Shown here: one piece after another, positions 1 through 9,650 of the stretch
Layout of the letters: every line of letters begins with the position of its first letter
Numbering within the stretch: the stretch's first letter is position 1
Assembly (NCBI RefSeq): GCF_000003195.3
Contig: NC_012870.2
Location: 25,350,501-25,414,500 of the forward strand
Direction: 5' to 3'
DNA length: 64,000 nt
Origin: Sorghum bicolor
Lineage: Eukaryota; Streptophyta; Magnoliopsida; Poales; Poaceae
Made by a program: the position numbers and the translations under genes
The notes under the pieces: generated by a model
Told to the model about the DNA's origin: nothing
Seen by the model: the letters and a program-made list of their open reading frames with translations, nothing else
Databases searched by the model: none

Positions 1-308
1 TGAGATCTTGAGAGTGATCTTGGAGGAGATGTGATGTTCTTCTTGGCGCCACTTGAGGGATTGATTGGGGAGCATCAACATCTTGTGCTTGTACCACCGC
101 TTGCTCATGAGTGACTTGGGTGTCTTCATGAGCATCTCTCACATTCTTGTCTTCATCTTGTGGTACATGTGAGGTGGATGGTGGAACAATGACTTGCACA
201 TCACCATCTTCTTTTGGCTTGATGTCTCCCACCGGCATGTTCTTCATGGCATCCCTCAATGGTTCACCACCTACATCATCAAGATTATCACTTGCTCCTT
301 GGGAGCTA
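1..308 (-). pseudogene. copia pol fragment between integrase and reverse transcriptase
   Basis: Read on the minus strand this segment is open and polar or acidic, of the kind linking copia integrase to reverse transcriptase (it contains SSQGASDNL and later HVPQDEDKN). It continues the pol reading interrupted by the solo LTR at 309-1401; the break is exactly at the 5-bp duplication AGCTA. The rest of pol is outside the window. Confidence 0.7.
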
Positions 309-1401
309 TGTTGACGGTCCTTAATGCTCACATTTAACCATCAACTAATCAGGGAAAAGGATCCAAATGCAACCAACACCTAGACTTAAGGTTTTATCTG
401 ACAGAATTCCACGAGTTTTGGTGTTTGTCTATTTCTGCAGGGGGTTATCAGGAAATATGGAAGAAAGGTCCACACGTCGGGTTTACATAGAGATATTAAC
501 GTGCCGCGCAATTTTCTATCATCTAGAAGACTCCAGAAGCCACGGGAACAAAGCGGAAGCCGAGAGGCCTCAGGGACAGGGCGCCCGCCCTAGTCCTGAG
601 GGCGCCCGCCCACCTTTTTCCACCAAACAGAGTCCAATTCGGGGACAACACTCCACCGACCTAAAGGATCAAGGAAAACCGTGCGATTAATGTCGGTTTG
701 ATCCAACGGCCCATATTCACTTGAAGAGACTATAAAACCAGACCCCCTGGCCCCTGGAGATCATACCTCTTCTACAGAATCAAAGTTAGGGTTTCAATTC
801 TTCATCCAAGTAGAGAGGATCCCTCTAGTTCTTCTAGTTCTACCTCCAGTTCATCTAGATCTAGTTCTAGTTCATCTAGTTCTAGTTCTAGTTCCTCTAG
901 TTCTAGTTCTAGTTAGTTCTAGTTGTAATCTAGAAAATAGGGAGAGAGAAGAGGAGAGCGGAGGAGGAGCCGGATCTGTCGGATCTTCCTCAACATTGTA
1001 CTTTTGCAGCAAATGGTTCGTTCTTCGTCGTTCTCCAGGTTCTTCAATTCACAATTCCTAAGTTCTTTAATTACTTTTATTTACATTCAAGTTATTTATT
1101 GGATTCCCGCTTGCATCAAGTGCTCTCCCTTCTCATCTCTTTCTGTGGTTAGTGTTCTGATGTCCCGAAATAGATAATCCTGAAGTAATTCTTGATTCTT
1201 AGATCAACTAGAGAACTCACAGGAAACTTCCTCTCTTCCCACCAAAAATAATTATATAGTTATCCTTGGGCGATTTTGGATCTTAATTAGTACACTCACG
1301 TTCTCTGTGGAAAATCGATACTCTGGAATACTCCTGGGTGAAAGCTACATCGGTATCCGTGTGCTTGCGGATTTTTTTGTTTGCGTTTAAAATACCCAAC
1401 A
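309..1401 (+). mobile_element. solo LTR inserted in copia pol
   Basis: The segment begins TGTTGACGG and ends ACCCAACA, as do both LTRs of the element at 42521-50160, and is closely similar to them throughout. It is flanked by AGCTA at 304-308 and 1402-1406, a perfect 5-bp target duplication, and there is no internal region, so it is a solo LTR left by LTR-LTR recombination. It is about 180 bp shorter than the other copies because the segment between GTGCTCT and CCCTTCTCAT near 1128 is missing. A TATA box (CTATAAAA, about 730) and a TTCTAG-rich tract (825-920) lie inside. The short ORFs here are not genes. Confidence 0.95.
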
Positions 1402-2695
1402 AGCTATTAGTTTCATCAAATTCAACATCAAATGTTTCTTCAACCATGTTTGTGGCATGGTTAAAGACTCTACATGCCTTGGACTTTGATGAATAGCCAA
1501 CCAAGTAGCCAATGTCACATCTTCTTTGGAACTTTCCCAAGTGTTGGCGCTTCTTGTAGATGTAGCATTTGCACCCAAACACTCTAAAGAATGAGACATC
1601 GGGCTTCTTCCCATTGAGTAACTCATATGGCGACTTCTCTAGGAACTTGTGAGGAAAGAGCCGATTTGATGCATAGCATGCGGTGTTGATTGCCTCGGCC
1701 CACATCTTCTCCGAAGTGTTGTACTCATCTAGCATTGTTCTTGCCAAGGTGATCAATGTCCGGTTCTTTCTTTCTACAACCCCATTTTGTTGTGGTGTGT
1801 ATGTTGAGGAGAACTCATGTTTGATTCCCACTTCATCACAATACTCTTCAATGTTGGTGTTGTCAAACTCCTTGCCATTGTCACTTCTAATTTTCTTGAT
1901 TTTGACTTCAAATTGATTTTGGGCATTCTTTGCAAATTTCTTGAATATTGATGCAACTTCGGCCTTGCCTTGCAAAAAGAATGTCCAAGTGTACCCGGAG
2001 AAATCATCAACTATGACCAAGAAATATTTGTTGCCTCCAAGACTAGCATATGTGGGTTGTCCAAATAGATCCATGTGAAGTAGCTCAAGCACTCTTGAAG
2101 TAGAGAGATAGGCCTTGGTTGGATGAGTGTTTGCAACTTGCTTGCCCGCTTGACATGCACTACAAAGCTTGTCTTTTTCAAATGTCACATCCTTCAAGCC
2201 TCTAATCAATTCTTTCTTCATCCACTTATTGAGTGTGCCCATTCCAACATGTGCTAACCTTCTATGCCACAACCAACCAAGTGAGGTCTTGGTGAATAAG
2301 CAAGTCTTGACATCAACTTCATCGGATGAGAAATCAACTACATATAAGTTGTTGTGTCGGAAGCCTTTGAATATCACTTCATTGTCATCCTCCTTGGTCA
2401 CAATTACTTCCTTCTTCTTGAATAGGCATTCAAATCCAAGATCACAAAGTTGTCCAACCGAGAGCAAGTTGAAACTTAATGATTGCACATAGAGCACATT
2501 GGTGATGGAGTTGTCATTTGATATAGCAACCTTTCCTAGTCCCTTGACCTTGCCTTTTGAATTATCACCGAATGTGATCTTCTCTTGGTTGTCAACATCT
2601 TCATCAAGAGAGGTGAACATCCGGGGATCTCCGGTCATATGTTGAGTGCAACCACTATCAATTACCCAATGTGATCCACCGGTCTTGTAGTTCAC
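1402..2695 (-). pseudogene. copia pol: protease and integrase, interrupted
   Basis: Minus-strand reading frame. It opens with an aspartic protease site (WVIDSGCTQHMTG, about residues 10-22), followed by the GAG pre-integrase zinc region (WHRRLAH...LCSACQ, about 142-182) and an integrase core. The integrase catalytic acids are visible in HMDLFG, RSDNGKEF and VVERKNRT. The frame is cut by the solo LTR at 1401; the ORF appears to run on to 1283 only by reading LTR sequence. Gag and pol are separated by stops and a frame change near 2700. Some Sireviruses place a stop between gag and pol, so that feature may be ancestral, but the LTR insertion disables this copy. Confidence 0.88.
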
Positions 2696-2709
2696 CTACA
2701 CACAAGAGA

Positions 2710-5132
2710 TCAAGCTTGAGATTTAGGGATCCACATTTGCTTAGGGCCCTTGACCTTCTCTACTAGTTGCTTTGGCACCCAAATCTTCTTTGGCCTTTGC
2801 TTGTTGGGCGGCCCCATGAAGCTAACCTTGACCTTGCCACTCTTGTCTTTCCTTACAATGTAGTGAGCATTGAATGCAAATGGTCTTGCAAGCTTGGGCA
2901 AGGGTGGTGGTAGTGGTGCCTTACACTCATGAGCAAAGTGTCCTTCTTGACCACACTCAAAGCATCTCTTTGGCTTTGGCTTGCTTGGTTGATCATGAGT
3001 GGCTAGTGACTTGATGAGCTTTGTTTGATGAGCCTTGTAGCCAATCCCACTCTTATCCATCTTCATGACGGTGTTCATGAAAAGCTCACTTTGAAGGTCC
3101 TTCCCTTTTGTGAACTTTGCTAACCCCATGGTTAGATGTTCCTTCTCTTTCTTGAGCTTGCTATTCTCTTGAGTTAGCTTCTTGATGATTGGGTCATTGT
3201 TGCTAGCTAACTCATCCAAGATGAATGTCTCATCTTCTTCTTGCTTGTAATACATCAAACCAAGCTTGAGATATTGGTTTTCTTCCTTGAGTAACTTGTT
3301 CTCATATGCAAGCTTCTTGTCTTGATCAAGTGACTCAATCACAATGGTATTGTGCTTGGCTTGCTCTTGCAACTCTTTCTTGAGCATGACAATTTCATCT
3401 TTGAGTTTGATAGTGTCCTCATAGCTCTCAGCCACTACCACTTTCTTGCCCTTGCAATCAACACATTTGCGTGTGCTCTCCACAAGTAAGTCATCACAAG
3501 ATGTGGCTACATCAAGCTTAGCAACATGGTTAGTAGCAACATGTGTTTCATCAATTGCAAGTTCATAAGCAATCTCAAGGTTGTCATAGTTGGATTTTAG
3601 AGTTGTTAGCTCTTATTTCATTGCTCTATATCTAGTGATAAGCTCATCATGAACACTCTCAAGTTTATCATGTTTTTCTTTGAGCTCTTTTAAAGAGAGT
3701 TTGAGCTCCTTGAGCTTAGTGGTCATGATCTCATTTTGGTCTCTAAGCTCATCACTAGACTTAAGCTTTGCTAGAAGTGTTTCATTTTCAAGTTCAAGTT
3801 TCTCATTTTCACTTCTAGATTTTCTTATGACTTTTGTGTATTTGTTTAGCAATTTTACAAGTTCGTCATAAGAAGGTGATTCATATTCACTATCACTTTC
3901 ACTACTATCATCCTCACTTTGTACCTTCCGGTCACCCTTAGCCATGAGGCATAGGTGTGTAGAGGATGTAGATGGTGGTGAAGATGATGGTGATCGAGCG
4001 TCAATGGCAATGGCGGCAACCTTCTCATCATCACTCTCATTCCGGAAGAGTCACCACTTGAGCTCTCAATGTCGGTGAGCCAATCACCAACAATGTAAGC
4101 CTTGCCATTCTTCTTCTTGTAGTGCTCCTTCTTCTTGCCACCTTTCTTCTTGTATGGCTTCTTTTCATTCTTCTCATCATCACTTGAGTCATCTTGCTCT
4201 TTGTTCTTCTTCTTGTATTTGTCCTTCTTGGGCCTAGGACATTGATGAGCAAGATGGCCAAGCTCACCACAATTGTAGCAATCCATCTCGGAGATAGGCT
4301 TTCTCTTGCTACTTGTGAAGAACTTCTTCTTCTTGGAGTCAAAGTTGACTCCATTCTTGTTGAGCTTCTTCAACATCTTGGTGGTTCTTCTCACCATGAG
4401 AGCAATGGATGCATCATCATCACTTGAAGTTGATGACTCAACTTCAATCTTCTTGGCTTTGCCCTTGTGAGAAGCTTTGAGGGCCAAGTCCTTCTTCTCC
4501 TTCTTGGCCGATGAGGAGCCATCTTGGGGGTTCATATGCATATACATCTCATAAGCATTGATCTTCCCCAATATGGCAGTTGGTGTAGCAGTGGAAAGTT
4601 CGTCTTGATGAAGCACCGTTACTATGTGCCCATATTTCTCAACGGGGAGCACACATAGTATCTTTCTTGCGACATCCGCCGCACTCATTTGAGTGAGCCC
4701 AAGTCCATTTAGCTCCTCTACAATGACATTCAAGCGAGAATACATTTCATTAGCATTTTCTTTAGGAAGCATCTCAAATGTATTAAGCTTGTTCATCACC
4801 AAGTGATAGCGTTCCTCGCGTTCACTCTTTGATCCCTCATGGAGCGCACAAAGTTCCTTCCAAAGAGCATTGGCGGTTTTGTGGCTCCGAACGCGGTTGA
4901 ACACCTCTTTGCAAAGGCCTCTAAAGATGTGGTTTTTGGCCTTCGCATTCCACTTCTCGTTTTCTTGCTCTTGTGGAGTAAGAGTGGTGTCTTTTTCCGG
5001 AGGGGTAAACCCTTTGGTCGCGGCTTTTAGGCACTTTACATCACATGCCTCAAGGTATGACTCCATCCATATTTTCCAATACGGAAAGTCATCCCCATCG
5101 AACATGGGTGGCGGTCCATCCCCGTTAGACAT
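2710..5132 (-). pseudogene. copia gag with two zinc knuckles, frame-broken
   Basis: Gag starts at 5132 (MSNGDGPPP), 40 bases after the primer binding site. The first part (5132 to about 4045) has the copia gag body, a lysine-rich region and a CCHC knuckle (CYNCGELGHLAHQC). A one-base shift near 4045 moves the reading to the frame of 3945-3613, which is strongly charged and coiled-coil-like (ELKLSLKELKEKHDKLE). A stop at 3613-3615 separates this from 3483-2710 in the same frame, which carries a second knuckle (CFECGQEGHFAHEC) and ends in a basic, Pro/Trp-containing tail just before pol. The length and second knuckle are unlike short copia gags and fit Sireviruses. The shift and the stop make it a pseudogene. 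Confidence 0.85.
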
Positions 5133-5170
5133 CTTTCTCTAGGCGGTGAAGCCTAAATAATGAGCACTAG

Positions 5171-5184
5171 GCTCTGATACCAAT
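5171..5184 (-). other. primer binding site of the copia element
   Basis: On the minus strand the sequence directly after the LTR reads ATTGGTATCAGAGC. TGGTATCAGAGC is complementary to the 3' end of plant initiator tRNA-Met, the usual primer of copia elements. Confidence 0.9.
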
Positions 5185-6718
5185 TGAAAGGATCAAGATG
5201 CCCAAGAGGGGGGGGTGAATTGGGCTTCTCTAAAAATTTAAGCAACCTATAAGCTCCAATTTGACCCCTTGTGCCAAGTGTGACTAGAGAGCTACCGGAT
5301 AAAAGTTTTGCAACCTAGTTCCAATCCTATTCTAGAATGGCAATTCTAAGAATGTAAAAACTGAAAGTAAATTCTAGAATGTAAAGGAGTAGTGAAAGAA
5401 AGTGTTCGGCGATGTTTTGCCGAGGTATCGGAGAGTCGCCACTCTCCACTAGTCCTCGTTGGAGCACCCGCGCAAGGGTCTTGCTCCCCCTTGGTCCGCG
5501 CAAGGACCAAGTGCTCTCTACAGGCTAATTCTTCGACACTTCGTCACGGTGAATCGCCCAAAACCGCTTACAAGCTTGACACGAGCCACCCACAAGAACT
5601 CCGGGCGGTCTTCGTGCCTCCAATCACCATCGAACCGTCTAGGTGATGGCGATCACCAAGAGTAACAAGCAAAGAACTCTCACTTGACCCAAACAAGGCT
5701 CTAGAGAGTGGTGGATGCACACTTAACTCTTGGAATTCACTAGAGAAGGATTCTCTCAAGAAATCACTCAAATCTCAATCTTCTCTAGGCTCTTGCTAGT
5801 CTCTTGCTCCACAACAAATTTCTTTGATGTTCAAATGGGCAAGAGAGCTCTCATGGACGAGGTGGAGGAGTATAAATACACCCCACGAAGTCCAAAGGTC
5901 AGCCGACCGTTTTCCACTGAAAATGGGGTCACTGGACGTTGTTAATGTTGCACCGGACGCTCTGCACCAAGCGTCCGGTGCCACACAACGGCTAACTGTA
6001 CGTGCGTCTGACAGGTCACCGGACGCTACCTCTTAGCGTCCGGTGCTCCGGGAAGTTTTACAAACTCACTGAGTATGGGACCGGACGCTACCCGGTGCGT
6101 CCGGTGCTAGCGTCCGGTGCTCAGGGGAAGTTTACAACCTCTCTGGGTGTGGGACCGGACGCTGCCCGGTGAGTCCGGTGCCAGCGTCCGGTGTCTAACC
6201 CTAAGCACCGAAAACTTCCAACGGCTAAGGACCTCACCGGACGCTACCCCTCAGCGTCCGGTGCAGCATCCGGTGCCCCCTTGGGCACCCTAACTTCGTC
6301 GAAACGCGATCGCTCCAAAACGAAGTTGGTTTCTCTCGATCTAAGGACTATCTCTGAGCTGCCTAGTGCTAGGTTTATCAAGTGTGCACCACACCTAAAC
6401 CTAAAGCCTTGCCTAAGTGAAGCTACTAGATCAAAGCCCCTCTTAATAGTACGGTCAAAGGAAAACAAAGTCCTAAACTACTCTAAGTGCCCTTCTTCAC
6501 CATATAGCACTTAGACCTAGTCTAGTCTTGACGATGTCCATCCATCCTTTGAAAACTGAAACGATTTCCACTATTAAGTAGGCATGTACGTCCCTGTCCA
6601 TCGAGTACCTATTACCATGACCTCACTAATGACTTTGCCTCTGCAAAACACACGTTAGTCATAGTAATCAACATTGTCATTAATCACCGAAATCACTAGG
6701 GGCCTAGATGCTCTTTCA
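5185..6718 (-). repeat. 5' LTR of the copia element
   Basis: 1534 bp, beginning (minus strand) TGAAAGAGCATCTAGGCC and ending CTTTCA directly before the primer site, so it has the TG...CA ends of an LTR. It contains a dense array of CG-rich palindromic units (5905-6290) and an AT box (TATTTATA, about 5868-5876 on the minus strand) that could be the promoter. The partner LTR is outside the window, so neither target duplication nor age can be read. Confidence 0.85.
5905..6290. repeat. CG-rich inverted-repeat array in the LTR
   Basis: Alternating units CACCGGACGCT and AGCGTCCGGTGC recur about a dozen times in roughly 390 bp, each able to pair with its neighbour. Conserved palindromic repeats in the cis regions of Sireviruses are reported; whether these are the same motifs is not settled here. 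Confidence 0.8.
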
Positions 6719-7960
6719 CCCCCCTCATACGAGGCGTAAACACTGTAGCCAGCAACATCCATGATCTCCTGTGCCTCTGGTCTCCTCTAGCACGTTGGAC
6801 TTCACGTAGGGCCAACAATGCAATAGACACGATGAAATGGATCTAGGGTTGCCAGCTAAATGTTGCTCCACCTGAGCATGTATCCCTCCACTAGCCATGC
6901 TCACCCCCTCTAGCTTATTCACCTAGCTCATCACCCGTTTATCCATGTAACCTTGGTTGGCATCTTCACACATGCACAAGGCAACTTGGACCTCTAAAGC
7001 TTGGCCTTTTTAGCTCCATCTTCTAGGACTGGTCAGTTGGTTTTAACAGACACTTTGGTTTGGTTTCTTCAATTTCTAGAATCTAGTAGTTGATGGGTTT
7101 GTCACAAAACAAGAAACCGACAAGTTTGGTGTTGTTTTTGGTTTGGTTTAAGTTTGATTGAACAAATTGATGATGACACAGTGAAGGGATAAGAAAAAAC
7201 AACTCATTGCCTCATTCGTAGATGCACCACTGGCCATGATCGCATAGCCTTGTTGCTGCCACTGTAGAGCCGCGGAGGAGTGCATCATCACCCCCCATTG
7301 TGCTGCTCTAGAGGAGTGTGCTGCCCAACTGGTGCCACTGCCAAGGAGCCACGACACCTTATGCCCTTGACCCTAAGGAGCCATGCGCGCGCCATCCTAC
7401 AACAAGAGCTGTAGAGGATGAGGAGTGTACTGCCTCACTGATGTCACCGAGGAGGCATGCCCGTGCCGTCGCTGTCTGCCCATCTTAGTTTGAGGGGGAG
7501 GAAATAAAGGAGGAGGCCAAGGGGATATTAGGTTAGGGTCAATCAAAGTGCGCTCATGTTTGTTTTTTTATTTTGGTGTGGAACAGGGCTCGGGCCCTGG
7601 GGCAAAGCAAACATTCATTCGGTGGGATTGGTTTCTTGAGTCCTTGATTCAGTTGGGGAAGGTAATTTTGATAACAAAAATGTCATGTACTAAAATCAAA
7701 GCCAAAATAATAAGAAAAAACCTCAATATTTCGGCTCAGCCAGTTTTTTGTTGTCAGTTTAAAAGCTCCCAGCCCTACCGCCTGCTCCACCCACCACCTT
7801 CATCTTGTCTCTCTAGTGATTTTTTTTCTTTTGCCCACCTATATATTCATTTCCCCTTCATGTTTCTCAACTTGCTTTGTCTTAGATGGTTAGGAGCAGT
7901 TAAGAGTCCTCAAATGTTCCTTTTGGAAAAATTATATCTCACTGATTGACTGACATGATT
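6719..7960. other. unassigned intergenic stretch
   Basis: No convincing coding region, terminal repeat or RNA gene. ORFs of 65-133 codons occur (for example 7548-7949) but their products are low-complexity or match no family I recognise. Confidence 0.5.
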
Positions 7961-8253
7961 AATAAATAAACCTGTTTTTACAAGTAACTATCTTGAACAC
8001 ATGCATGATTAGCAATTACTGAGGTTTAATCCTAAGGATGACAACATTAGTACTGATCCATCTCAGAACGAGTCTCCTTTTTTTATTACATATCAAACAA
8101 TTTGTACGAAGTAATAAATTATATATTTTCTTTGAACCCATGCAAAGGCCGGAATAAAGACTACTAGTATTCCTTTATTATAGAAGGCAGCAAGAAGATC
8201 GAGATCTCTATATTGTAGTAACCGGTAGTAAACGAGACGCTGGGTTCCATTTT
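7960..8253 (-). other. 3' flank of the EGF-like gene, cut off by CACTA-1
   Basis: This segment matches 57121-57419, which lies downstream of the paralogous pseudogene (shared text such as CATGCAAAGGCCGGAATAAA and GCAAGAAGATCGAGATCTCT). It is therefore the continuation of the gene's 3' flank, displaced 14.5 kb from 22785 by CACTA-1. The last three bases TTT are one copy of the CACTA-1 target duplication. Confidence 0.85.
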
Positions 8254-8290
8254 CACTACGTGAAAAACTGACTAAGAAAGTGCCCCTCCC

Positions 8291-8461
8291 CACACTGTAG
8301 GGGCGGTTAACATTTGAACCGCCCTTACAGTGGGTGGGCAGCCAACCAAATAGCCAGCCGCCCTTGTAGTGTTCTCTGTAGGGGCGGTTGGTGTTACCAG
8401 CCGCCCTTACAGTGGGGGAGGCACTGTAGGGGCGGCTGGTAACACCAACCGCCCCTACAGA
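8291..8461. repeat. CACTA-1 left subterminal repeats
   Basis: Several direct and inverted copies of ACTGTAGGGGCGGTT / AACCGCCCTTACAGT. In En/Spm, such units are where TNPA binds; here the role is inferred by position. Confidence 0.9.
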
Positions 8462-8479
8462 GGTCTGTACCATAACTAG

Positions 8480-9650
8480 CCAGCCCACTCTTCTTCCTCC
8501 CCGAGGCACTCACTTCCACTCGCAAAAAAAGATTTGGGAGGCCTCGGGCACCTCCCTAAAATCACTCTAGGAAGGGGGGGAGGTTTTGAACATAAATCCT
8601 TTGGTGGGGAGCTTGTTTAAGGTAAGAAAATGCTATTCCCACCCTCTAATCCATGTTTTATTGGTTGGTTAGTGAGCAATTTACATTTTGGTTTTCTCTC
8701 TCTTCCATGGAGCTTGAGCTTTGTGTTGACCAAATTAGAGCTTATCTATGATGCTATTAGTATAGAATAGGTAGAGACACCACCTTGCACCATCAATTAG
8801 GTGATATAGCTTGATTTTATTGAAGATTAATTGTAGTTTCATGTATGGAGAGAAAAGGCATTCTAGATCTAGGGTTTCCTTTTTTGGTTTTTGTTTCATG
8901 AATTTGTAATGTGGTTGGCATGAATAGTTATTGGTAAACTAATAGTTGTTGTTAATATTAATTGTTTCTAATAATGGTAGATCATAATTGGTAAAATTAA
9001 TTATGTCTAATAATCGTTTCTAACACAATTATTACTAATAATGATAGACAATAATTGTTGCTAATAATGGTAGATAATAATTGTTACTTATTAATTGTTG
9101 CTAATAATGGTAGATAATATTTGGTAATATTAATTATGTCTAATAATCGTTTCTAACACAATTATTACTAATAATGATAGCTAATAATGGTAGATAATAA
9201 TTGTTACTTATTAATTGTTGCTAATAATGGTAGATAATAATTGGTAATATTAATTATGTCTAATAATCGTTTCTAACACAATTATTACTAATAATGATAG
9301 CTAATAATTGTTGCTAATAATGGTAGATAATAATTGTTACTTATTAATTGTTGCTAATAATGGTAGATAATAATTGGTACTTATTAATTGTTGCTAATAA
9401 TGGTAGATAATAATTGTTACTTATTAATTGTTGCTAATAATGGTAGATAATAATTGTTACTTATTAATTGTTGCTAATAATGGTAGATAATAATTGGTAC
9501 TATTAATTATGTCTAATAATCATTTCTAACACAATTATTGCTAATAATGATAGCTACTAATTGTTGCTAATAATTGTAGATAATAATTGTTACTTATTAA
9601 TTGTTGCTAATAACTATTCTCAACTAATTAATTTTTTTATTTATGTAAAG
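8480..9650 (+). other. CACTA-1 leader exon and first intron of the TNP2 gene
   Basis: A GC-rich leader follows the left repeats and ends at a good donor (TTTAAG|GTAAGAA at 8621/8622). The acceptor ATGTAAAG ends at 9650, directly before the TNP2 start codon. Intron use is inferred from the sites. The intron's second half is the AT-rich minisatellite. Confidence 0.55.
8928..9620. repeat. AT-rich minisatellite
   Basis: Tandem units of about 40 bp built on AATTGTTGCTAATAATGG and TAGATAATAATTGTTAC, mixed with a longer unit containing AATCGTTTCTAACACAATTA. Adjacent units around 9360-9480 are almost identical. Confidence 0.9.

Larger units (their letters stand above)
1..6718 (-). mobile_element. 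Ty1/copia retrotransposon (Sirevirus-like), 3' part beyond the window
   Basis: On the minus strand the element reads LTR (6718-5185), primer binding site, gag (5132-2710), protease and integrase (2695-1402), then more pol up to the window start (308-1). The order protease before integrase before the missing reverse transcriptase is that of Ty1/copia. The long gag with two CCHC knuckles, a large LTR full of CG-rich palindromic repeats, and the iMet-type primer site suggest the Sirevirus lineage. Reverse transcriptase, RNase H and the second LTR would lie left of base 1. Gag is broken by a frame change and a stop, so this copy is not functional. Confidence 0.88.

Noticed and set aside
367..690. 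107-codon ORF, repeated at 42570-42890 and 48939-49250
   Set aside because: It lies in the U3 part of the LTR upstream of the TATA box in all three copies, and its sequence is not protein-like.
8928..9620. Regular spaced repeats that might suggest a CRISPR array
   Set aside because: Units are contiguous and AT-rich with no distinct spacers, and the genome is plant nuclear.
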